64,000 nt of DNA, taken from NCBI RefSeq assembly GCF_037335815.1, contig NZ_CP147842.1, positions 1 through 64,000 of the forward strand, given 5' to 3'. A model generated the notes under the pieces. That model worked only from the letters and a program-made list of their open reading frames with translations. It made no database searches and was not told where the DNA came from. How positions within the stretch are numbered: the stretch's first letter is position 1; every line of letters starts with the position of its first letter. The DNA is from Salinirubellus litoreus. GTDB taxonomy: Archaea > Halobacteriota > Halobacteria > Halobacteriales > Haloarculaceae. Below, piece after piece: positions 56,722 through 64,000 of this stretch. A program made the translations under genes and the position numbers.

Positions 56722-57612
56722 ATGTATACCCACATCCTGTTCCCGACGGACGGAAGTGATCCCGCAGAGTCAGTTCTGGAGTACGCACTCCAAATCGCGT
56801 CCGAACACGAGGCCACAATTCACGTCCTCAATGTCGCGGACACCGGTCGAGACAGCCTCACGACCATTCGTGGGAAAGTCATCGATGTTCTTGAAGAAGA
56901 AGGGCAGGAGATTGTGGACGAAGCGGCGCAACGTGCGAGAGCTAGAGATGTGGCCGTCGTTTCTGAGGTCCTCCAGGGCGACCCGTACAGAACGATCGTC
57001 GACTACAGCGAACAGTCGGATATCGACTGTATCGTCATGCCGACGCACGGACGCCGCGGGATTCAACGGTTCCTCCTCGGGAGTGTCACCGAACGCGTCA
57101 TCAACACTGCTGCGGTGCCCGTCATCGCGGTCAATCCGGATCGAGATCGGCCACTCGCGTACCCATCCCAGCGCGTTCTCGTCCCGACGGATGGGAGCCG
57201 TGGCGCCGAACTCGCGCTGACAGAAGGGATCGATGTCGCGAGAGCGACTGGGGCAACGCTCCATCTGCTTCACGTCGTCGAGACGGGAAACCTCGGGCCC
57301 GATGCTCGTTCCGCCCTGAAAGAGAACGAATTGACTGGCCGAGCGAACGAGATCATGGCTGAGGCCGCCGAGACGGTGGAGGAAGCGTCAGTTGAAGCAG
57401 TCACCAGCGTAATTGAGCACGGTGAACCCTCGAACGTGATCCGCAACTACATCGACGAGAACGAAATCGAACTCGCAATTTTAGGGACACACGGACAAAC
57501 CGATTTCAGCAGATACGTCATGGGTGGTGTCAGCGCCAAACTCGTCCGGACATCTCCGGTCCCGGTAATGTGGGTTCGCGAACCCGGATCAGATGTCACC
57601 CCCGATTCCTGA
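56722..57612 (+). CDS. Tandem universal stress protein
   Basis: 296 residues: domain 1 MYTHILFPTDGSDPAESVL with loop IVMPTHGRRGIQRFLLGSVTER; domain 2 SQRVLVPTDGSRGAELAL with loop ILGTHGQTDFSRYVMGGVSAKLV. The second loop has GGVSA in place of GSVxx. The ATG at 56722 follows an A-rich patch. The second domain has a decayed copy at 50134-50573. Confidence 0.92.
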   Translation: MYTHILFPTDGSDPAESVLEYALQIASEHEATIHVLNVADTGRDSLTTIRGKVIDVLEEEGQEIVDEAAQRARARDVAVVSEVLQGDPYRTIVDYSEQSDIDCIVMPTHGRRGIQRFLLGSVTERVINTAAVPVIAVNPDRDRPLAYPSQRVLVPTDGSRGAELALTEGIDVARATGATLHLLHVVETGNLGPDARSALKENELTGRANEIMAEAAETVEEASVEAVTSVIEHGEPSNVIRNYIDENEIELAILGTHGQTDFSRYVMGGVSAKLVRTSPVPVMWVREPGSDVTPDS

Positions 57613-57699
57613 ATAGAACCCCTGATAGCAAACCCACAAGTCCGATAGCGTTTGGAGTGTGGGGCCACATCTTTTGGCATCCCAATTCGAAGTACTCGT

Positions 57700-58158
57700 A
57701 TGGAAGACGTCCGCTCGGTACGGTTGAGTGAGGGCGAACGGAACGAATTTTTAGGCCGCGGTGGAACGGGTATCATCTCGTTCGATACCCCGGGCGATGA
57801 ACCGCCGTATTCCCGTCCGGTTTCGTATGGATACGACGCAGAGACAGGGCATTTCTACTTCCGGTTTGCCGTTGGCCCCGACGACGCTGGGAAGGCAGAT
57901 ATTGTAGACGAAGACAGGGTGGTTTCGTTCGTCACGTATGACCAGACGGACAGCGGCTGGCGGAGCGTCATCGCCACGGGGAGGCTGGAAGAGATAACGA
58001 AATCGGCCCTTGATCCAGCTGTCGCTGATGCGATGGAGCGAGTCACCATCCCGTTCGTCGACGTGTACGACAGCCATCCACTCACGTTGGAGTTCCGATT
58101 CTTCCGACTCGCGCCCGATGAAGTGACCGGAAAACAAGAGGCTGGGACTGCGCGCTGA
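57700..58158 (+). CDS. Pyridoxamine 5'-phosphate oxidase-fold flavoprotein, copy 2
   Basis: 152 residues, MEDVRSVRLSEGERNEFLG, GTGIISFDTPGDEPPYSRPVSYGYD, and VIATGRLEEITK. Split-barrel flavin fold as in copy 1 at 46672-47154 though more distant. Downstream of a Usp gene on the same strand. Confidence 0.88.
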   Translation: MEDVRSVRLSEGERNEFLGRGGTGIISFDTPGDEPPYSRPVSYGYDAETGHFYFRFAVGPDDAGKADIVDEDRVVSFVTYDQTDSGWRSVIATGRLEEITKSALDPAVADAMERVTIPFVDVYDSHPLTLEFRFFRLAPDEVTGKQEAGTAR

Positions 58159-58362
58159 GCAGTGTGAACAGGACGGGTTCGACGACGCTCCTGAAACAGA
58201 GCATCCACGGTAACGACCTGTCCACACTCTGCAGCCGGGGGACAGTCGCCCGGCACTCCGCAAGATCGGTTCGTTTGATGGCAGCGTACTCCCGACCCCG
58301 GATCAAGGATTGACAATCGGTCTCGTCCTTTTCTACGGTAACCTCGACCACATCCTCTCCTC

Positions 58363-58476
58363 TCAACGGATCACCGGAAGGATCGCTGCCGCAACTGCCT
58401 CGCTCGCAATCCCGACGAGAAACAGAAGGAGCAGAAACAACCCCAGGATGATAACGAGGACCGTTTCTTCTTTCAT
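58363..58476 (-). CDS. 37-residue single-span membrane protein
   Basis: MKEETVLVIILGLFLLLLF followed by VGIASEAVAAA and a stop. A charged start, one strong hydrophobic helix and good codon use suggest a real micro-protein. No family known. Confidence 0.5.
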   Translation of the reverse strand: MKEETVLVIILGLFLLLLFLVGIASEAVAAAILPVIR

Positions 58477-58702
58477 CCGTTACTCCATGCAATTCTCTTC
58501 GACGGTGTGGACTCTCCTGTGTTGACGTGTTCCGTGCTGATCCATCGAGAATCACCGTGTCTCGTTGGCTTCCATTAGCATATGCAATCGGAAAAGGAGC
58601 GGGCCTACGTTCGTCAGAGCCATACTGGTGCTGGACAGAGAGGAATACTTTTTTAGTCGTCTCCTCTCGACTCAGCTATACTAGTTTAGGTGGTCCTAAA
58701 AC

Positions 58703-58942
58703 ATGATCCGCGATCACATCAGGCATATCAGAGCGCACCTCGACGAACAGTCGGTTCCAGTCCGTGGCGGCGTTACCGTCGGTGCACTCGTGTCGCTCCC
58801 ACTGTTGGGAAGCGGAGTCCGAACAGTCGGGAGTGCGCTTGACCTCGGGATGTGGACGCTCCCGCTACTCGCGATCGCGCACGTGCCAGCCGTCATCGCC
58901 CTGATCGCGATTTGGTCCATCGTGAGTGCCGTCCGGGGGTGA
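58703..58942 (+). CDS. Small two-span membrane protein
   Basis: 79 residues: charged N-terminus (MIRDHIRHIRAHLDEQ), then spans around 24-42 and 52-76. An A/T-rich stretch 25-45 bases upstream may be its promoter. No family known. Confidence 0.6.
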   Translation: MIRDHIRHIRAHLDEQSVPVRGGVTVGALVSLPLLGSGVRTVGSALDLGMWTLPLLAIAHVPAVIALIAIWSIVSAVRG

Positions 58943-59027
58943 CTACCGATGTGGAACCAGATTCCTCTGCAGGACAGTAGTTCCAAGTGGACCGGTCGAA
59001 ACACCCCCGAAACGGGATGATCAAACG

Positions 59028-59330
59028 ATGACGACCGTCGAAAACGTTCACGAGGGTCCGGGAGCGCCGCACGCACAGCTCTTCCCCGAGTCCGAACCGA
59101 AGACGATTCGACTCACCCTCGAAGCGGGCGAACGGGTCGAACCACATCGGCATCCTGACAGGGAGATCGTCTTCTACGTCATCGACGGAGCTATTGAACT
59201 CCAGCTCGGCTCGGAGAGCCATGACATAGAAACGGGTGACGTCGCTCGCTTCGAGGGCGATCAGGACATCTCGCCGCTCGCTACTGAAGCGAGTACCGCG
59301 TTGATCGTGCTGGCTCGCCAATCGGAATGA
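59028..59330 (+). CDS. Cupin-domain protein
   Basis: 100 residues. Cupin motif 1 reads EAGERVEPHRHPDREIVFYVIDGAIEL and motif 2 GDVARFEGDQDISPLA. Two of the expected metal His are in HRH; the motif 2 His is replaced, so metal binding is uncertain. Soluble, role unknown. Confidence 0.85.
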   Translation: MTTVENVHEGPGAPHAQLFPESEPKTIRLTLEAGERVEPHRHPDREIVFYVIDGAIELQLGSESHDIETGDVARFEGDQDISPLATEASTALIVLARQSE

Positions 59331-59435
59331 ACACTCCGTGGACACGATTAGGGGTGCCGATGTCCCGGGAACCGGGTCGTCCGTGGGAAGCACTTGAGCA
59401 ACGGTGACGAGTTTCGAAGACGGGAACCGGGAATG

Positions 59436-60115
59436 ATGACCATTCAACAGGAATTCGACCAGTGGGCCGCGTCGGGGAGAGATCGCGACATGGAGGATGA
59501 CCACTGGCACACGGCAAAGCAAGCCCTGGCGATGATGCCCGTCGAGGCGGGCGACACCGTTCTCGATCTCGGCACCGGTTCGGGGTATGCGCTTCGGGCG
59601 CTCAGCGAGATCCACGAACTCGACCGGGGTGTGGGTCTCGACGGAAGTCCGGAGATGGCGACCAACGCACGCGAGTACACTCAGGCCGACTCTATCGGTT
59701 ACACGGTCGGCGACTTCCATCACCTTCCGTTCACAGACGACAGTATCGACCACGTCTGGAGCATGGAGGCGTTCTTCTTCGCGCACGAACCGGTCACGAT
59801 GCTCGAGGAGATCCGGCGGGTGCTCCGCCCCGGTGGGACGGTCTTCTGTGCGGTGAACTTCTTCGAGGAATCCGAACAGTCCCACCAGTGGCGGGAGCGA
59901 ATCGATCCGCCGATGTACCTGTGGAGTCAACAAGAGTATCGAACGCTGTTCCGCGAGGCCGGATTGAGCGTCGCTGTACAGGACACGATTCCGGACGAGG
60001 AGATCGAATCCCTCCCGAAGACCAGTTCCCGACCGACGAGTGGGAGACGCGCGAAGCGATGGTCGATCGCTATCGGACGTGGGGGACGTTGTTGACCGTC
60101 GGTGTTGCACCGTAG
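59436..60115 (+). pseudogene. Class I SAM-dependent methyltransferase, C-terminal frameshift
   Basis: Starts MTIQQEFDQWAASGRDRDME. SAM-binding motif I is VLDLGTGSGYALRAL; later SIDHVWSMEAFFFAHEP and IRRVLRPGGTVFCAVNFF. Near 60010 the frame breaks and the next frame ends with IPPEDQFPTDEWETRE and WGTLLTVGVAP. One missing base restores about 226 residues. Family of UbiE-like methyltransferases; substrate unknown. Confidence 0.8.
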
Positions 60116-60254
60116 CCGGTGGGAGTACGCCGTGACCGACTCGCGCCCTCCATCTTGCAGGCGCTCGGAGAACTATCCAATACGATACAGATGAGTGGTG
60201 AAGCGCGAACCCGCAACTCTACGGTCGACGAACCACTCACCTCCGGACGAACCC

Positions 60255-60686
60255 CTACCGGATAATTGAGACGAGGACGGGCGACCGCCGCATGACCGTC
60301 TCGGCGACACTCCCCAAGGGAAGTGGCGAATCGTCGTCTCTCCCGTGGCTCCCCATAATGATGTGATCGATGTCGTTCTCCTCGGCGTACTCGACGATAG
60401 CCCGCCATGGTTCGCCCACGGCTACCTCAGTGGTTATCTCCGCACCATGATCGGAGGCCACCTCCCGTGCCTCGTCGAGTATGTCGTCGGTTTCCTCCCG
60501 AGCTTCGTCGTACCAGTTCTCGAATTGGGCTTGTGAGAGCGATTTATCGCCGTCGTTCCATGCGCCGTGTGGCGTCATCACAGAAAGAACCGTGACCCGG
60601 TCCTCGGGGTACGTCGTTACCGCGTACTCCAGCCCCTCCAGAGACTTCGGCGATCCGTCCACGGGTACGAGGATTTGTCGTGACAT
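60255..60686 (-). CDS. Universal stress protein
   Basis: 143 residues, MSRQILVPVDGSPKSLEGLE, loop IIMGSHGRDDDSPLPLGSVAETVM. Single domain, ATP loop kept with a one-residue longer spacing. Confidence 0.9.
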   Translation of the reverse strand: MSRQILVPVDGSPKSLEGLEYAVTTYPEDRVTVLSVMTPHGAWNDGDKSLSQAQFENWYDEAREETDDILDEAREVASDHGAEITTEVAVGEPWRAIVEYAEENDIDHIIMGSHGRDDDSPLPLGSVAETVMRRSPVLVSIIR

Positions 60687-60836
60687 GACTACACATCAGA
60701 CCGCGAAACGAGAAAAGTCTGCAGGCAAGCCAATCTGACTGCAGCCACACTTGCATCCCCCTATCTCGACAGCTCTCGCTTGAACACCTACAGTGACCCA
60801 TCTCTTTTCCCTCTCACGGAACGTAGACCCTCTGGT

Positions 60837-61112
60837 ATGCCAGAGGAAGTGCTCTTCAAGTCTGAGCAGCGCCAGAGTCGAGAACAGATCGCATCGTACC
60901 TCCAGACGGTCGTCGATACCCTCAGCGCCGGTGAACCGATCACACTCCAGGGTGGTGGTGACTCGGTGACGCTTGAGCCCCCCACACAGCCCACCTTCGA
61001 AGTAAAAGCCGAACGAGAAGGCCCGACGAACGGCCCGAAAGAGTTGAGTATCGAGTTCGAACTCGAATGGCCCGAAGACGGTGATGACGGCGGCGAGCTC
61101 GAGATCGGGTAA
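60837..61112 (+). CDS. amphi-Trp domain protein
   Basis: 91 residues, MPEEVLFKSEQRQSREQIASY, then EPITLQGGGDSVTLEPP, TFEVKAEREG and FELEWPED. This is the full amphi-Trp domain found across haloarchaea; role unknown, often beside stress genes. Convergent with a 45-residue gene. Confidence 0.88.
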   Translation: MPEEVLFKSEQRQSREQIASYLQTVVDTLSAGEPITLQGGGDSVTLEPPTQPTFEVKAEREGPTNGPKELSIEFELEWPEDGDDGGELEIG

Positions 61113-61116
61113 CCTC

Positions 61117-61254
61117 TCAGTTGACTTCTCGTAGGGACTTCTCGTACACGTTCCGACGGGACCCCTCCTTCTGTTTCGCCTGACGGCGTGTCTCAAGATC
61201 GAACTCCTCTTGGACGGTGTCATCGATCGCTCGGAATGCCTCTTCCACGGTCAT
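61117..61254 (-). CDS. 45-residue charged protein
   Basis: MTVEEAFRAIDDTVQEEFDL, then ETRRQAKQKEGSRRNVYEKS. Helical, with an acidic first half and basic second half. Ends 5 bases from the amphi-Trp stop. Regular codon use suggests a real gene. No family known. Confidence 0.5.
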   Translation of the reverse strand: MTVEEAFRAIDDTVQEEFDLETRRQAKQKEGSRRNVYEKSLREVN

Positions 61255-61293
61255 ATCTGTTCATTCGTAGTGGAGTCAGGAAACTCTACGTGG

Positions 61294-61306
61294 TGATTCC
61301 CGTAGA
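61294..61306 (+). promoter_or_regulatory. Shared 13-base motif before a Usp gene
   Basis: GTGATTCCCGTAG, identical to 50588-50600, ends 37 bases before the Usp ATG at 61343. Possible shared regulator site. Confidence 0.3.
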
Positions 61307-61342
61307 ACGGGGCTTGATCTCTCACCGGACCTAGGAGACAGC

Positions 61343-61759
61343 ATGTACTTCGATATCCTGATCCCCACGGATGGAAGCCAGGGAGCGCAGGTAGCTATCG
61401 AACACGGACTTGAAATCCCACAACAGTCCGCGACCACGGTTCATGCCTTGTACGTGGTCGATACGCGAGTGTCGCGATCCGGTCCGCTTATCGAATCGCT
61501 CCGGCGCGAAGGGCGAGAGGCAGTGCGAGAACTCGAGGTGGCTGGAACTCAAGCCAGCCTCTCTGTCGTCACGGAGGTTGTTGAAGGAATTCCACATCAA
61601 GAGACTCTCGAGTAGAGTACGACTCATGGGATCGATCTTATTGTGATGGAAACCCGGGGTCGGACAGGTGTTGATCGTTTCGTGATGGGAAGTGTCGCTG
61701 AACGTGTGGTCCGCCACTCTCCAATCCCCGTGCTCACGGTACGAAGAAATAAACTGTAG
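61343..61759 (+). pseudogene. Universal stress protein with in-frame amber stop
   Basis: MYFDILIPTDGSQGAQVAIEHG begins the domain; TAG occurs at 61613-61615 after HQETLE; the same frame goes on STTHGIDLIVMETRGRTGVDRFVMGSVAERVV to 61759. A single base change would restore 138 residues. The ATP loop has ETRG in place of GTHG. Confidence 0.75.
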
Positions 61760-62054
61760 CCGAATACCCACACATATAGCCGCCACAGAGAGGACCACTA
61801 CTCTCTATCGCAATCGGTCGCAGCTTCGGCCTCGAGCTGGACCCACAGATCCTGAAAAACTCACACATTACGAGACGCGGCCTCAACTACTGAGCGCTTT
61901 GGGGAGTGGAACTACAGTTGGGGTATCGGGGCTGTAATGCGTGGTATCGGACAAATTCTATCTACCCGACCGAAATGCGACTGGTATAATGTCTCCGGCA
62001 CATCAGGGTTTGCAGCAGGTGCCGGCGACAATGCTCGATGTATGCTGCAGGATT
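61760..62054. other. Gene-free gap
   Basis: Holds the second copy of the 13-base word (61932-61944). No supported gene. Confidence 0.3.
61932..61944 (+). repeat. 13-base word CTGTAATGCGTGG, copy 2
   Basis: Exact match to 1590-1602, with partial similarity just upstream of both. Confidence 0.3.
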
Positions 62055-63224
62055 TCACACACTGCTGATTTCGGCCTCAGACTGACTAACAGACCGTGGG
62101 AGACCACCTTTCTGGATCACGTTGAATGCCCGCATCAAATCTGTCCGGGAGATGATCCCGACGAGGTTCCCGGTTTCGTCGACGACAGGCAGGCGACCGA
62201 CGCCGTTCTGCTGCATTTGCTGAAACGCCTCCATCGCGTCGGCATCGGGGGCAATCGTCTTGATGTCGGTTGACATCACGTCCTCGACCCGGAAGGCGTC
62301 TCGTTCGACCTCTTCGATAGCGCCCGCATCATCCAGTGTCACCATTCCGATGAGATCACCGTTTCGTACCACCGGATATCCGATATGCCGTTCATTAAAC
62401 ATCCGCGCAACGAGGTCGGTGATTGAGGTGTCCCCGGTAACCGTCTCAAGATCCTCTTTGTGGGTCATCACGTCCTCGACGGTGACGCCTTCGAAGGCCG
62501 CTTTGACCGAGATCTGTTGCGCTTCACCGGATGCGGCGATGTAGATGAAGAACGCCAACAAGACGAGAAACAGATTGGTGAACAAGCCGAGCAGGCCCAA
62601 CATGAACGCGAACACTTTTCCGACGGAAGCTGCCTGTTGTGTCGCCCGAGCGTGTGGCTGATTGCGAGCGAGAATCGCCCGGAGGATACGTCCCCCGTCC
62701 ATCGGAAAGCCGGGGAGGAGGTTGAACGCAGCGAGCACGATGTTGAGAATGGTGAGATAGCCGAAGACGAAGCGGGCGGGGTTCAGACTCGACGGTAGTG
62801 AGACGAACGCGACGTAGGAGCCAATGCCGATGAGGACACTCACGATTGGCCCGGCGATAGCAATCACCAGCTCGTGCTGCCAGTCTTCAGGGAATTCGGT
62901 GAAGCTCGCCACGCCGCCGAGCAACCAGAGGGTAATCGAATCGATCTCGTACCCGTACCGCAGTGCGACCAGCGAGTGGCCGAATTCGTGTAGGAGCACG
63001 CCAGCAAAGAGGCCCAGAGCTGATGCCAGTCCAAGTATCCACGGAAGATATCCGCTTGTCAGTTGCTCGGAGTCGATCGTTGTGGTAAATGTCTCGTTGA
63101 TTACGAGTACCAATTCAGTGATGTCCCAGGCGATGAACGCAGCGAACAGGGGCAGGACGATCAGAAAGGTCCAGTTGAGCCTGATCGGGATCCCGAACGC
63201 CGAACCGATCCGAAATCCTCGCAT
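62055..63224 (-). CDS. Site-2 protease-type M50 peptidase with two CBS domains
   Basis: 389 residues. Intramembrane zinc protease: HEFGH at residues 79-83 and NLLPGFPMDGGRI supply the metal ligands, within six spans. Two CBS domains follow (about 240-300 and 315-375; VTVEDVMTHKEDL and MSTDIKTIAPDADA). The CBS pair likely gates proteolysis by nucleotide level. Complete length for this subfamily. Confidence 0.93.
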   Translation of the reverse strand: MRGFRIGSAFGIPIRLNWTFLIVLPLFAAFIAWDITELVLVINETFTTTIDSEQLTSGYLPWILGLASALGLFAGVLLHEFGHSLVALRYGYEIDSITLWLLGGVASFTEFPEDWQHELVIAIAGPIVSVLIGIGSYVAFVSLPSSLNPARFVFGYLTILNIVLAAFNLLPGFPMDGGRILRAILARNQPHARATQQAASVGKVFAFMLGLLGLFTNLFLVLLAFFIYIAASGEAQQISVKAAFEGVTVEDVMTHKEDLETVTGDTSITDLVARMFNERHIGYPVVRNGDLIGMVTLDDAGAIEEVERDAFRVEDVMSTDIKTIAPDADAMEAFQQMQQNGVGRLPVVDETGNLVGIISRTDLMRAFNVIQKGGLPRSVSQSEAEISSV

Positions 63225-63615
63225 ACGTGAGTGATTGCGTGGAATAGGTTAAAAAGCGTCCGTTGGCAGGAGCTACGTGTATCGGTGAGACTGGTAGTAT
63301 CGCCCTCACTATAATCTTGTAACTCATCAGCGGACTCGGTCTGGATGCCTCTACGACTTGTCTAGCCGAGTGCGAGATATCCTTCTGAGGGCGTTTTCGG
63401 CTGTCCTGTTCGTTTCCGCGATCGGGGGAGCGAATTCTCGCACAGCACGAGTTTGACCCATTCGAATCGGGCGCCGCCTTACTTGACCGCCGATGGATCC
63501 GTAGGGGGATTCCTTCGTTCTGGGGTACGATTGATCTGAGAGACCTCTCCCACAGACCCAGACTGCATCGAGCGATCTCCAGTACTCGTAAGGGAACCAC
63601 GCGTGAACGACTACC
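63225..63615. other. Gene-free gap
   Basis: About 390 bases with no supported gene; contains divergent promoters. Confidence 0.3.
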
Positions 63616-64000
63616 ATGCCCAAGTCCGAACCCTTCGAACGATACACCGAGCGATACGAAGGCTGGTTCGACACACACGAAGCCGCCTATCAGTCCGAAG
63701 TCGAGGCGCTCCAGCGACTGGTCGCACAGCCGGGATTCGGTATCGAGGTCGGCGTCGGCAGCGCTCGGTTCGCTGTCCCGCTCGGGATGCAGGTAGGACT
63801 TGATCCTGCTGGCGACATGCTGGTTCGCGCTCGCGAGCGAGGGATCGACGTGGTCAAAGGCGTCGCCGAATCCCTCCCGTTCAGAAACAGGACATTCGAC
63901 ACTGCGCTGATCGTCACGACGATCTGCTTCGTCGACGACATCCCCCAGACACTGGCTGAAGCCCAGCGAGTGCTGCGCCCGGACGGATCGCTCGTCATCG
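63616..64000 (+). CDS. SAM-dependent methyltransferase (cut by window edge)
   Basis: Starts MPKSEPFERYTERYEGWFD. The SAM motif is IEVGVGSARFAVPLG; then GVAESLPFRNRTFDTALIV and AQRVLRPDGSLVI. The gene runs off the window end, so the C-terminus is unseen. UbiE/Methyltransf_11 type; similar start to halophile arsenic or quinone methyltransferases but not certain. Confidence 0.85.
   Translation, partial: MPKSEPFERYTERYEGWFDTHEAAYQSEVEALQRLVAQPGFGIEVGVGSARFAVPLGMQVGLDPAGDMLVRARERGIDVVKGVAESLPFRNRTFDTALIVTTICFVDDIPQTLAEAQRVLRPDGSLVI

Overview
This window is chromosomal DNA of a halophilic archaeon (class Halobacteria). The proteins are strongly acidic and GC-rich. The window carries archaeal Orc1/Cdc6, TFB, RdfA and an archaea-specific SMC-like protein, several haloarchaea-only small families, TATA boxes about 25-35 bases before start codons with little or no leader, and a tRNA-Ser(GGA) without encoded CCA. 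No ribosomal RNA, CRISPR array, intact transposase or prophage was seen.

Layout. 0-5.1 kb: PAS histidine kinase, thioredoxin and CcdA remnants, cytochrome bd oxidase (cydAB). 5.4-7.2 kb: a replication origin with at least four origin-recognition-box repeats next to orc1/cdc6. 7.3-17.5 kb: a battered accessory block with a solo IS200/IS605-type end, phosphoesterase remnant, acetoacetyl-CoA reductase, nucleotidyltransferase, truncated nicotinate phosphoribosyltransferase, SagB-type nitroreductase, CBS protein, Usp, phosphoribosyltransferase, alpha/beta hydrolase and PRPP-synthetase-like protein. 17.7-22 kb: rdfA, the SMC-like gene and a TFB gene. 22-29.6 kb: membrane proteins, DUF2267, tRNA-Ser, MscS, TVP38. 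29.6-38.7 kb: carbon-storage and acyl-CoA genes (PHA synthase, SDR, ADP-forming acetyl-CoA synthetase, OB-fold protein, thiolase, metallo-beta-lactamase-fold hydrolase). 39-64 kb: many universal stress proteins, two P2-type cation ATPases, PPOX-fold proteins, CBS protein, second SDR, second DUF2267, small membrane proteins, cupin, amphi-Trp protein, site-2 protease, methyltransferases.

Reading. The gene content (Usp proteins in quantity, CBS proteins, Ca-type ATPases, PPOX and nitroreductase flavoproteins, phosphoribosyltransferase beside alpha/beta hydrolase, PRPP/NAD/CoA genes, PHA synthesis, ADP-forming acetyl-CoA synthetase, high-affinity bd oxidase) resembles low-oxygen/dormancy stress islands of bacteria such as the mycobacterial DosR regulon. 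I infer a haloarchaeal energy-starvation or anoxia island beside an origin.

Caution. About eighteen recognisable genes are broken by frameshifts or stops, most often explained by one missing base in a short homopolymer, so many of the pseudogene calls may be intact genes hit by sequencing or assembly errors. A few (the NAPRT truncation, the HTH remnant with three stops, the IS-interrupted phosphoesterase) look like true decay.
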